Assembly (NCBI GenBank): GCA_029876055.1
Contig: CM056875.1
Location: 3,807,001-3,871,000, forward strand
Reading direction: 5' to 3'
DNA: 64,000 nt
From: Madurella fahalii
Lineage: Eukaryota > Ascomycota > Sordariomycetes > Sordariales
Below the pieces are notes generated by a model that was not told where the DNA came from, did no database searches, and was given only the letters and a program-made list of their open reading frames with translations. The translations under genes and the position numbers were made by a program. This document shows positions 23,222 through 34,444 of the stretch, in pieces. Numbering within the stretch: position 1 is the stretch's first letter; each line of letters begins with the position of its first letter.

Positions 23222-24129
23222 TCACTGCTTCGTAGTATCTTCACCCTGGGCAATCTTCTTCTCGTAGTCGGTAAACGTCTCGATTCCCTTGGGCACACCG
23301 TTCCACTGCAAACCCTGCTCATCCATCAATCTCGCACGATGCTCCATCGACCGTTTCCAACTAGGCAGCTCAACCATCTTCTCATGCCACGCTCGCACGT
23401 GTGACGTCCCCTCAAATACCTCATCCCACGATTGTACCAAAACCTCACTCAGACGGAAATTCCATGGTAGAAATGCCATGTCAGCGAACGTCATCTTGTT
23501 CCCTACCAACCACTGCGCATCAGCAGGCTTGGCAGCGAGCACCGTCTCAAGCACTTTCAGAACCCGCTTGATCTCGTTGGCGTACCGCTCGATGGCCGAC
23601 GGGATCTTCTCAGGATGCAGATGCCGGAACCAGCCAGCCTGACCAAAGTACGGGCCTTGCCCGCTCGTCTGGAAGTGGAGCCATTGGTTGCAGAGGTGGC
23701 ACTCATTGAGCGTATCGTAGGTCAGGCGCTTCTCGGTGTCATACTGCTCGACAAGATACTGGTAAATGGCGCCAGACTCCCAAAGGGTCAAGCCCGTGTT
23801 GGGGTCCTCGATAGCGGGTACCCGGCCGTTGGGGTTAACGTCGGTAAAGGGCTTCTTCTTGACATCATCGAAGCGGAAGGATTTGAACTCGTAATTGAGA
23901 CCGAGCTCCTCAAAGAGAAAGACCACCTGCAAAACATACTAGATTAGCTGGAGTTAAGACATGCCAATGCCGCAGAGTGCTGTTACCTTCCAAGGGTTGG
24001 GCCCCGGGGCTGGAGGGTTACGAGCGTCAGCACTGTTACAATCTCTTTATTTCTTGGTGACGTTATGTTGAGGCACATACGGGTGATCCAGACACGGATT
24101 GGCTTGGGGGGGTGCGAGGTGCTGGCCAT
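23222..24129 (-). CDS. Ure2p-like glutathione S-transferase
   Basis: Three exons (24081-24129, 23987-24009 and 23222-23926, minus strand) give 258 aa; the 23-nt middle exon encodes RGPNPWK. The N-terminal thioredoxin-fold domain reads ITPRGPNPWK, VVFLFEELGLNYE, then NPNGRVPAIEDPN and LWESGAIYQYL. These give the cis-Pro (VPA) and the glutathione-binding ES motif. The C-terminal helical domain holds FQTSGQGPYFGQAGWF and LVGNKMTFADMAFLPW, with the conserved Asp of the N-capping box. This is the Ure2p/GstA-like fungal class. It conjugates glutathione to electrophiles or reduces peroxides; some relatives take part in sulfur metabolism or secondary metabolism. Donors are GTATGT and GTAACA. Confidence 0.93.
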
Positions 24130-26521
24130 GCTGATGGGGAGTGGCGAATCACGGACCCTGCTGTTCCAAGACTCCTTTGAGAACGCCTGATCGACGCAAC
24201 AGAGCTCTCTTCAAAGCATAAAGTACTAGGAGCTGTTGAGCTTTTTAGATGAACCGGCGAAGTGATGGGCCAGTGCCCGAGATATCTCGCCAGCTCCCGT
24301 TCTCTTTACTCCCAGGGCCCAGGTGTTAGGGGTGGGGGCACCAGTAGCGCGCATCCTACGCAGCGCCAACTGCATACAACCGCGTACCGGGCTTATTCCT
24401 ACCAAGCTATTAGCTGCAGTGCTACGGCGAAGCCACTACCACGTTAATGTGAGAGGAGGCTGGAGAGCTCCACCGCGACATTTCGCTCCACACAGGCTGC
24501 TCCATCTGGCGTTGGGACTTTGAGGTGCAACGTACAGTTCATTAGAGACCCGATTGGTTCTCTCCCGGTCACTGCCCCTTATTCGCTGCGCCTCTGAGTC
24601 ACGTTTCTTGCTTGTGTCACATCATGTTGCTCCGAGTCGTTTGTGCCACGCCCAGTTTGCTGCCCGCATCCGTATCTACACCTCTGCCAGGATGAAAACT
24701 GCAAACCTCCACTCAGCAGAGTCATTGGTGATATGCTAATAGTAACCACTTGGGGATGTCGAATCCTATGCCACTTTTCTCGTAATATATATATATATAT
24801 TTATAGCGGCTTCCGCTTAGCAATGTATGAGTCCCTCACATTCAATTCCTTTGGTTTCCAACATAGAGACACAATGGAATATCCATCTTGCACCCCGTTT
24901 AGCCCTGTGTACGAAGGTATTGCAGTGACTTAGTGGCTTGGCTAAGGTTCTTCACCCCGGTTGAGGTGTGAGGGATCAATGTATAGTGACAACAAACCGC
25001 CTCGACAGTTCCATCCATCTGGACATAACATCTCGGCGTTTACGCTACCGAATAAGTAAAGACTAACATAATAGATACAACAAAATAAATCTAAATAAGG
25101 ATCCCGAACTGCAGGAAGTAAGGGGTGGCTCAAACTTGGTTACCGGCCGACTGTCTCTGCTATAGGTCGGTTCACTGTAAGATCCTGATCCCGGGCTAGT
25201 GGTTTGCAATGGCAATAAATGTAATGTATAGCTCATCCGTTCTCAGCGAAGGCTAGTACCGCAGCGTTGCTGGAGGAACTGAAAGGGGACGCTGTGACAA
25301 CGGCAGCTATAAAGTTGTTTGTCGATTTAACGGATTTGTACGGGTTGATTCATGTGCTCGAAGATGTAGGGAATAGGACAAAGTAGCGTTCAGGGGTTGG
25401 TGTTGGTTTGGTTCTGAGTTGCTTTGCGACAACTCTTGTGGCGCAGTTTCTTGATATCTGATCGTTACTACAAAGAGCTCCTGTATAGTAGTAGCTTAGC
25501 CTACAAGAAGGAGTGTCATTTATATATATGCATCAAGCTCATATACATTCCCTTCCGGGGCTTAGGAGACAACAACTTACACTCTCAATCTGAGTAAATC
25601 GGAACCGACAAACATGCCGGACCTCCCCCCAATGGTCAAGAACCAATGCCAGTAATCTACATTGGGATAAAGCAAGTATTCCAAAACCGGAAAGTTAATG
25701 GGGAATACGAAGTATCCCGATATCCTGGAGTTTAAACTTCAGTGGCTACCTTAGTCACGAGCACATCATTCTGGACTCCGGCCCCATGAAGCTGGATCAC
25801 CCTCAATGTCTTTGGTATTGGCTGCACACAAGGTGCTAATTGATAGTAGTACTGACCTACTATTATCTATGCCGACACGCTGTCTCAGGTAATTAACTTG
25901 TATACTGGAAAGTGAAGAGAATTGACGAGGGTGGTTTAGACGGGAATGAGGCTCGCACCCGAGATATTCTAGGGAAATTTCCAGCTAAAGAGAAATGAAG
26001 AACTCCATGCCAAAAGTCTGGTTCCATAGACCTGAACCTCATTCCTTAATCTCGAGCCTTCACTGCCGTCTCGAGGCAAAGTGACGCAGACCCATCGTCT
26101 TTCCATTCTGGTAATTCGTGAAGTGAAGGCTGCGGAGTAGCAAGGCTTTGGTACCTAAAGGTTGAGGAAAAGAAGTGACGAACCGCGTAGGCCGTGCTGG
26201 GGGGTGCGGGCATCTAGATTGGTTGCTCCGATACCTTACCAAAAGGTTATCATCCTGCGAACAAGAGGGCTTGCACCCGAAGACGGCACGGGCAGGAAGG
26301 TCTGAAGAGCAGAGAAGAAGGAGTGGAGAAAGTTGCGGGCCTCAATCATGGGATGCGGGGTCGACCTATGAAGTAGGTATCTAGGACTCACCGGTCAAAC
26401 CTCGCGTTGCTCAAACCCAGGCATTCTCATTGCCTGTTTATTCTCTCGTCGGCCGACGCAAACTTGATCGCTGAGCCTCCATACGCCTTCCAAACCCTGT
26501 CTTTGCTCTCGGGGGCTTACA
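24130..26521. other. 2.4-kb intergenic region, no gene seen
   Basis: No conserved coding frame. It contains an (AT)8 microsatellite at 24785-24800 and AT-rich stretches. The last few hundred bases should hold the promoter of the RNA-dependent RNA polymerase gene. Confidence 0.5.
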
Positions 26522-29500
26522 ATGGACGTGTTTATGCGGAATCTGCCTCCCGACTTGACAGACAGGGTACTGCAGAAGCATCTGCAGCCCTTCATGGAGA
26601 CCTTGTCGATCACGGATTACACCTGCGAAAAACAGAGAAAGAGGACCATCGGGTTCCTTACTTTTCTTCATGAACGCGATGGGAAGAAATTCCTCCAACA
26701 TCACGGCGAGGAGCTACTCCCCCACCAGCCGGCTCTACTATCCACGCGCGTACCTGGATTCGGCTTGTCGGGGCATCCCAAGAGCCAGATGCCAAGGCAC
26801 CCTCCAACGCGAGCCCGGCTCTCGTTGATGGGGAAGCATATATTCTGCAAGGCCAGCAATCGGAAGCCCCATGAGTTTGCCCTGAATTTGAAAGCTATCG
26901 AACACGAAGTCAACCAGCGCCAAAGTCATATCAATAGCGAACCCCGCCCAGCCGAGACCGCCCACACTCTGTCCGCCTCGGAATTACACTGCGGCTACCA
27001 TACCTTTGTGGACGGGACGCTTACATTCACGGCGGAATGGACGGCGATTGAGCCTAGCATCGTCAAGTTCGCCAAGCGGAATCTCACCATTAAGCTTACC
27101 CGGCGCGATGTTCAACTGCTCATTCCTTTTCAGAGCATTATCGAGTTGGTGTGGTGGCAGGATGGCAGCGCTGTCATCACCTTGTCCTCGCCTCCTACCT
27201 TCCTAGCATCTGGGCTTCAAGACGACGATCCCATCGCACAGTTTGCGGCGCTTTTACTCCCTGATTCGGCCGCAAAGCCAAAACGTGCCCGAGTCGAGGC
27301 AATCGAACCTGACCATGGTTTGGTATCCGCGTTTTGCCTGGTATACCATTTCCGGGTCCCCAACCCCGTCATCGGGCACGGCAACACCGACTTCCACAGC
27401 GAGATGTCAAGGATCAGACGCAAACAACTCTTCCCAATCACGCATTACCGTTTCGGGTTTCGATATGCCCATGCGGCGCAAGGATTGGGCTTTTACGTCG
27501 ACGCCTCTAAGAATCTGAGAATGCAGCTTGCGGCCTACAACACAAATGGCGCGTTGCCTTTTGACCTCTTGTTTCTGCTCCAGGCTTTGGTGGCCAACGG
27601 ATACCTCCATCCCTCCACCATCTCTGCCCTAGCTAAGACGCTCGCCCAGCTTTTTGCCGCTGCCAATAAGGCTGGAACCGGCCAGCGCCCCGTCTCGATC
27701 GATGCCTTCAAGAAGCTGTTCGAGTGGATTGATTACCCGTCGCCCTACGGAAATCCAAGAATGTTTGAAGTGGATGGGATTCTGGAGTACTTGGAAGAGG
27801 AGGAGCGTCGTGTTCAAGATGGTTACACCGTTAGGTCTGAACTCTTCAGCGAGACGCAGAACCGCGCCCGCATTTTTCGAGCCGTGGTCACGCCGGCACG
27901 GATCACCCTTCACGGTCCGGAGATGGAGGCAAAGAACAGGGTTCTCCGCAAATATCCGAACCATGTTGACTACTTTCTCCGAGTTCAGTTCTGCGACGAG
28001 AACGGTCAGGACCTCTTCTTCAGCGCGAAGGTCTCGCTTGACGCCATTTATAGCCGGTTCAAAGACGTACTCGGGAAAGGAATCATGATTGCCGGCAGAG
28101 TATACACCTTCCTCGGCTTCAGCCACTCCTCGCTGAGAGCGCATTCGCTCTGGCTGTCGGCGCCCTTTATGTACCAAGGGCAACTGCAGATTCCGGAATC
28201 CATCATCACGAATCTCGGGAAATTTGAGGACATCATGTCGCCCGCCCGCCGGGCAGCCCGCATTGGCCAGGCTTTCTCAGAAACCCCGTTTTCCGTCTCG
28301 CTCGACGCAAATGGGATCCAAGTCATCGAGATACCCGATGTCGAGAGAAACGGCCGCGTCTTTAGCGACGGAGTGGGGACCATATCTCCCGGGGCTGCCG
28401 AAGCAATCTACGAAGTCCTTCCCGAGTCTAAAGGGTACCCAACCTGCTTCCAGATCCGATGGGCGGGGGCGAAAGGAATGCTCTCGGTGGATCCGAGCCT
28501 GGAGGGGAATACAATCTGCATCCGCCCCAATTCGATGGTCAAATTCAAAAGCGATGACCAGGTCAACCTCGAGATTTGCGACGTGGCCTCGAAGCCAATG
28601 CCGATGGTTCTGAACCGCCAGCTGATCAAAATCCTCGAGGACATGGGCGCTCCTTCAAACTGGTTTCTGGACCTGCAAGAGAGAGAGCTAAGACGGCTCC
28701 GGGGAATCACAGCATCAGTTTACAACACATGCAGCTTTCTGAAAACACAGTCAATCTGTGAAAGCATCCAGCTTCCCAAGTTCCTCCGCCAGACGGAGAC
28801 GATGGGGATTGATTATAGAACCGACCACTTTCTCCGCAGCGCCGTCGAGGCCATCTTGCTGAAGGAACTCCGGCTTCTCAAGCACAAGGCCCGCATTCCC
28901 GTCCGGAAGGGCATGACACTTTTCGGCATCATGGATGAAACGGGATACCTGAAAGAAGGACAAGTATATGTGACGTATGACACGGTACAGGGCCGCCACT
29001 GCGAACCTCCCGGGGATGGTCCCGTTCTCGTGAGCCGGTCGCCCGCGTTGCATCCGGGCGACATTCAGCTTGCGTACAACGCCGTGCCGCCGGCCGAACA
29101 CCCTCTCCTTCAACAGCGGAACTGTATCGTTTTCAGCATGTGGGGTGACCGAGATCTTCCCAGCCAGCTGTCTGGTGGCGACCTGGACGGGGATGTTTTC
29201 CACATCATCTGGGATCCGGACGTGGTTTGCCCCGGCACCCTCAAGACGTTTGCGCCGGCCGACTATCCGCGTATCCCGCCCCTGGAATTGAATAGGCCAG
29301 TTACTGCCAGTGACATGGCTGCCTTCTTTGTCGACTTCATCCAATTGGACAATCTCGGGGTCATCGCAACCCGGCACATGGCTCTTGCTGACCTCCAGGC
29401 AGATGGTACGCTCGCTGCAGACTGCAAGGAGCTCGCAGAGCTGCATTCCAGCGCCGTCGATTTCTCCAAGACGGGGCGCGGCGTCCGTCTTCTTGATTTG

Positions 29501-30444
29501 CCCAGGGGAAGTAGACTCAGGCCGGATTTGTAAGTGGACCCGGTATCCTCTTGACCGACGCACGAAGCGCTGACCTCTTGCAAGCCTTGCGCCGGGACCG
29601 TCAGTTACCATCCATGATAAAACTAATGCCATCGAGATGGACGAATACACGGTTCGCCAGGACGACGATGACGACGAAGACAACGAAGAAGGCCCGCGCC
29701 ATAAGTACTACCGAAGCGACAGGATTCTTGGCCAACTCTACCGCGGCGTTGACGAGGAGAAGATCTGGGCCAAGGACATCAAAATGAAAACCTCGCCCAA
29801 AGGCCCTTCCTTCTGGGACCAGCTGGTTGCCGGCATTGAGCGACGAGTCAGCGCCATCGGCCCAATTGAATGGCAGCACCGCTCGGCCGAGGCCCAGAGA
29901 ATCCGCCACGCGTGAGTGTTTCCCGGCTTCCGTCACCGCGCGCAGTGGGTTGCGCCGGGCCACATGTTGCTGACATTCCATGGGGTGCAGATACGAAGAT
30001 GCCATCTACGGGGTCATGACCGATTGCGCGGACCATCCCCACCAGCCGCTGAAGGAGCTAGAGGTCTTCGTGGGCTTTATCATGAACAAGCGCGGGGTGC
30101 AGACGAACCGGCAGCGCGACCGGTCCGTCAAGCTGAAGGACGAGTTTGAGCGCATCACAACCTGGATCACGCGGGAGATGCGCAACCCGACCTCTATGAG
30201 CGGCTACACCAGCGAGCTGGACGCGCTCGAGCTCTGCCTCGCTTGCCTGCACGCCGGCTGGCCCAAGCAGTCGAGAAAGGCGGATGCCGGACACCGCGGC
30301 TCCGCGCAAGACCTCGAGAGCTTCAAGATCGTCGCCGCGGCGGCTTTGATACGCGAACTGCTTATTCTTGAGAGAGGTACGGCGGCCGCCCGGGCGAACG
30401 TCCGCGGCGGGGGATATGTCGGAGTCAACAGCAGGTCGAAGTAG
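26522..30444 (+). CDS. RNA-dependent RNA polymerase (RNA silencing)
   Basis: Three exons (26522-29529, 29585-29911, 29991-30444) give 1262 aa. The N-terminus (MDVFMRNLPPDLTDRVLQ) resembles the RRM-like start of ascomycete Rdp1/SAD-1/RRP-3 proteins. The catalytic core spans about residues 380-950. It includes FSDGVGTISPGAAEAIYE, QIRWAGAKGMLSVDP, and the invariant metal-binding motif SGGDLDGDVF with Asp 887, 889 and 891. This two-barrel polymerase turns single-stranded RNA into double-stranded RNA for Dicer and Argonaute. An acidic insert (DDDDDEDNEEG) lies after the first intron. All key residues are intact, so it should be active. Neurospora has three such enzymes (quelling, meiotic silencing and a third paralogue); which one this is needs a tree. 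Confidence 0.95.
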
Positions 30445-31511
30445 GATGTTATGGCCGCCCTGATGAGTCTCGTCAGCGGTAGGATTTCGAAAGCCTTTGC
30501 TACACATCCTCGACGAATCGCAACCAAGGAGTCCGGTGGACCTTGGTTTTATTTATTATTTTATTTTTGAGACTCGCATCTCCTTCTCTAATCACGGCCA
30601 CCCATCCTTCGCTTTCCATTCTCTTTTGTTCCCATCTCGAAACCTGCCGATGGTGGTGTTACGAGATCATGAGAGACGACTCGGAGCCAATTCCTAATTA
30701 AATCGAGCCTGTAATTACGGTACTTCCGCCTCATTTACTACGTAACGCATAGGTCCCTACGGGGATTCCAAACCTTCCTCACCTCTCTATCGACAGAGAA
30801 TGATACCGTGATCATCAGGTATAAGTGCACATCTCCATTCCCCGACATAAATGCCATCGATACATTTAGCTTCTGGTTTACCATATTGAGACACTTGAGT
30901 AGCGGTGGCGAATGTTTTACCTTAGCGTCCTTTGTGGCTAGGTACTGTATAGCACTACCTAACTACCTAGCATCTTAGCACTGTACGTAATTGCCGCACA
31001 ATTCCATTGTTCGACCCAACCTTGCAATGCGCGACGCAGAAATAAGCCTCCTGCATTTTCTTTATATCATGCCTTTATAGCTGTCCAAGTCCAATTAGTC
31101 CAGTTAACGCGAGTCCAAATATAGATGCCTGTCAAGTGGCTCTTGGATTCGTCGGGAGCGTAGCCGCCAAGCGGGTGGTTGTCGCATGAATCTCCATTGT
31201 CATCCACTCATTTGTGAGGCCGCCCCCTTTGGCCGGCCGCCCCTGGAAGCGTCGCTTGTTTCGGCCAGAGAACCAGCAGATGTCGCAGCACCATAAGAAC
31301 CATTTCGCCGTCCTTTCTTCCGTCTCAGAAAGCTCCGGGCGACTGTTGGCCCTGGGGGGAGTCCGGGTTTCTGCTTCTCCATCTTTTTATTTGTCATTTC
31401 TTGCTTATTCAGGGCAGTTTAATTTTGTCCCCTCTCCTATTATACAACACTTACACCTCTATTTTTCTCTTTTTTTCCTTTTGTCCCCGTCCCAGTTGGG
31501 GCGATTCCAGG
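30445..31511. other. Intergenic region, no gene seen
   Basis: About 1.07 kb between two plus-strand genes. The final 200 bases are T/C-rich (about 31430-31490), as is common just upstream of fungal start codons. No other feature was recognised. Confidence 0.5.
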
Positions 31512-32580
31512 ATGCTTGGCACTCCAAACTGTAGTGTCATCCCGGATGCGGTGCCAAGTGATGCAGGCATCGCAGGCGCCGGCGTGGGTGTTCTAACTAC
31601 TTGGCTCTGACCTTCCCGTATCTAGAGCCGAGTTCACTGATTGTTTTGTTATCACACGCAGGTTCTGCTCTCATCGGCCATCACGGCGGGATTAGCATTG
31701 GGAATTTCGGCCAGTTTGGTGCTGCAGGACCTCTGGCGCTCGGCTTCGCCCAACCGGAATCCTTCTGTGATAAGACGGAAACTGCTCAACAGCTACTCGG
31801 ACCAGCAGATCATGGTTGGCATCGGCTTGCAGGGTGTGGGTCTCGCAAAATCCAACTCACTAATCCCGTACCACTTCTTCCTCGTCTGGATGATGGCCCT
31901 CCTCTCCACGGCGACGCACAATGGGGCGCTGCTGGCCCTGGTTCGGGATTTCAAACGCGACCCGGTTCTGAGGTGGCTCCGCCAGTTCCTCATGTTTGTT
32001 AATCTCGCTTTATCTTGCGTGTACGGCGTTCATGTGCTGGTCAGTAAGATCAAGGACCTGCCAGACACGCTGCCCATTGGCTGCGTCTGGGCACTGGAAT
32101 CGACCACTTCCAACGTGGGAGGCATCGACTACTTCGGGACCATCGTTGTCATCGCCGGCAACCTGATTGTCTTCGGTTTGGCGACGTGGTACCTGCAGAG
32201 CCGCCGGCAGCGCGCCTACTACAAGGCAGTTCAGCTGATAGGCTTGGTTTTGATGTCGGGTATCGCTATCGGTATATCGTCTTCCCCATTACTCCACCGT
32301 TTCTTGTGATAATATGCTGATGCGGTGCTCTCTCTTGGGTTCAGGAGCCACTGTTCGCGCCTACCTGCTTTCGCAGGCCTTTGGCAATCCCGACGTCAAC
32401 CTGAGCGACAACGGCGAGAAAGAATGGAGCTTTGGACAGCTGCTCTCCATGCTGATGCTCATCCTCCCCGTCATCTCTGCTATTGAGATCATGAGAGGCG
32501 AGATATCGGTGGCCCCTCTCGTCCCGCATGATGTCGACGACGATAAACAAGCACTGTTTGCTGGGAAGGATGTCCAATAA
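31512..32580 (+). CDS. Fungal multi-span integral membrane protein, function unknown
   Basis: Three exons (31512-31583, 31662-32271, 32345-32580) give 305 aa. The first exon encodes MLGTPNCSVIPDAVPSDAGI then AGAG. The pattern PNC..IPD..DIAG.GV followed by a helix is typical of a family of uncharacterised fungal plasma-membrane proteins. About seven hydrophobic segments follow, including LSSAITAGLALGISASLVL, YHFFLVWMMALLSTATHNGA, QFLMFVNLALSCVYGVHVLV, TIVVIAGNLIVFGLATWYL, VQLIGLVLMSGIAIG and LLSMLMLILPVISAIEI. An acidic C-terminal tail ends the protein. Introns carry GTGGGT and GTATAT donors. The family has no assigned biochemical role; a sensor or channel function would be speculation. Confidence 0.85.
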
Positions 32581-32815
32581 CCCGCTCCTAGTCAGCTTTG
32601 CATAGGATAGACGAATTCCAGTAGCGCTGAAACTGTACAGTCTGGTCATGATAGCGTTTTCCTGCAGATCAGTTACCGTTATATATCGTCTAGGTATGGT
32701 GCGTTGTCTTGCAAAATGGACATTCTATTCTATACAGGTATCTGCATGGTTCCGTAGCGTCTCGTTTTTTCGCCTGGTGTGTGTGGTCATGGCTGGATCG
32801 GAACACCGTCCGGAA

Positions 32816-34444
32816 CTAAATGAAACGTGCAATGGCCTCCCAGAACTCCTTAGGAGCTTCCGACATGGGAAGGTGCCCGGCCAGCGGCACAATCTTCAGC
32901 TCGCACCCATTCTGGCCCAGAGATCCCTTGAAGCCATCCATGGCCTTCACAAGCGCACCCTTGCCATCGCCCTCGCCGACAACAAACAGGCCGGGGACTG
33001 TATTGCTCTTCATGTCCTCACGCATGTTGTAGTTCCACAGTGCTTGGCAGGAGTACTTGAATCCCTGCACGCTGTTGGTGGCGACCATGTCCGTCATCCA
33101 GCTGGCGACGTCCTTCTTCTCGGTCATGGTGTGCGGATGGAACCATCTCTCGACTGTCAGGCCGGCAAGCTTCCGGATGCCGCCGTCGGGGCCCTCAGCC
33201 ACCGCGATGCGCTCTTTCCAGGCGGCCGTGTTCGCGTCGCTGGACGCCACGTTGAAGTCGCATGCCACAAACTTGGTTAGCAGCTGGGGGTACTTGAGGG
33301 CGAACTTGAGCGTGGTGGCGCCGCCCATCGAGACGCCGATCAACGCATGCAGCTTCGGGATGCGCAGTGCCGCGAGCAGCGCCGCCAGGTCGTCGCTTAG
33401 CATATCCAAGTTGGCTGGGACGGGCGGGGAAGGGACGTCGTGGCGGCCACGGGTGTCGTAACGCAAGATGCGCAGGTCGGGGCGCTCTGCCTTGATGATG
33501 GCGACCAGAGGGTCCCACATGTGCAGAGACGTGAGCAATGAGTTGGAGAAGGCCACCGTCGGGGCGGTCGGTGACGAGTTGCCCTCCAGCCGGTACGGAA
33601 TAGTCAGCCCGTCCGCGGCAGTAACATAGGCGTTGATTGCCACGTCCTTCTCGCCGGGCGTCGTGGAGATCATTTTGTCCGCCGTTGTAAACGCAGTCGT
33701 CTGCGGAAGTCTCGACAGGGCATGTAGCTCCCTCGGCGCCGGCCCAAAGACGTAGAACAACTCATAGGTGCGCCGCCCCTTATGGGAAATGTACTTGGCA
33801 AAGACGTCGTCACGCCAGGGCGTGTTCATGGCCGCCTTGTGCTCAGGGCCCTCGAGGCCGTTCTGCTTGGCGTACTCGTGCAGCGTCACCATCCTGACTT
33901 GGTCACCACTGCCTTCAATTGCCGAAGGGGTGCGGAAGATGCGGCTGCGCAGCCACCCGGGGATCTTGGAGAGCATTGGGAGGTGCTCCTCCTTGTACCA
34001 CTTGGTGACAGCTTCCTCTGCGCCCTCGATGCCAGGTTTGAGTGATACGTCGACCGACACAAGCACAAGCCCCTCGGCTTCGGTGTCGGGCAGTCGCTCA
34101 GCGGGCACAAACGACGGAGCCTGCTGGGCGGCGACTAGGTCGAGGAACTTGCGGTCGACGTCGACCTGGCCGATGGTAGCGGCCTCGCGGGGGGAGCGGT
34201 TCGCTCGCAAGTCCGTGTAGGTGGGAGTGTCGAGGTGTGACATGGAGGTCACATCGTAGACTGCCAGGAACTGCGGCTGTTGGCCATCTGTAGCGCGGTA
34301 TCTCAGGCCATTGGCGAAGATGTGTGGCAGGCGAAGGCGCGTCGGGCCGTGTTCATTGTTGTACCACTCGTGGAACTGGTCCAAGGACAGCCCCTCGCGG
34401 GGCTGCATCGTGACGTAGAGCATGCCCGGTGCGTTCCCCGCCAT
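32816..34444 (-). CDS. Double EthD-like domain fused to alpha/beta hydrolase
   Basis: Single exon, 542 aa. Residues ~6-105 (MLYVTMQPREGLSLDQFHEW, then YNNEHGPTRLRLP) and ~123-232 (LVSVDVSLKPGIEGAEEAVT, then KWYKEEHLPMLSKIPGW) are two EthD-like dimeric alpha-beta barrel repeats; each has the WY..EH.P signature. Residues ~265-542 are an alpha/beta hydrolase closest in look to 3-oxoadipate enol-lactonases (PcaD). It has ILRYDTRGRHD, the nucleophile elbow GVSMGG with Ser372, an Asp near VVGEGDGK and His524 in LAGHLPMSEAP. The triad appears complete. EthD domains bind or cyclise aromatic and polyketide compounds, so an aromatic-degradation or tailoring role is plausible but inferred. The gene is tail-to-tail with the membrane protein (235 bp apart). 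Confidence 0.88.
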   Translation of the reverse strand: MAGNAPGMLYVTMQPREGLSLDQFHEWYNNEHGPTRLRLPHIFANGLRYRATDGQQPQFLAVYDVTSMSHLDTPTYTDLRANRSPREAATIGQVDVDRKFLDLVAAQQAPSFVPAERLPDTEAEGLVLVSVDVSLKPGIEGAEEAVTKWYKEEHLPMLSKIPGWLRSRIFRTPSAIEGSGDQVRMVTLHEYAKQNGLEGPEHKAAMNTPWRDDVFAKYISHKGRRTYELFYVFGPAPRELHALSRLPQTTAFTTADKMISTTPGEKDVAINAYVTAADGLTIPYRLEGNSSPTAPTVAFSNSLLTSLHMWDPLVAIIKAERPDLRILRYDTRGRHDVPSPPVPANLDMLSDDLAALLAALRIPKLHALIGVSMGGATTLKFALKYPQLLTKFVACDFNVASSDANTAAWKERIAVAEGPDGGIRKLAGLTVERWFHPHTMTEKKDVASWMTDMVATNSVQGFKYSCQALWNYNMREDMKSNTVPGLFVVGEGDGKGALVKAMDGFKGSLGQNGCELKIVPLAGHLPMSEAPKEFWEAIARFI

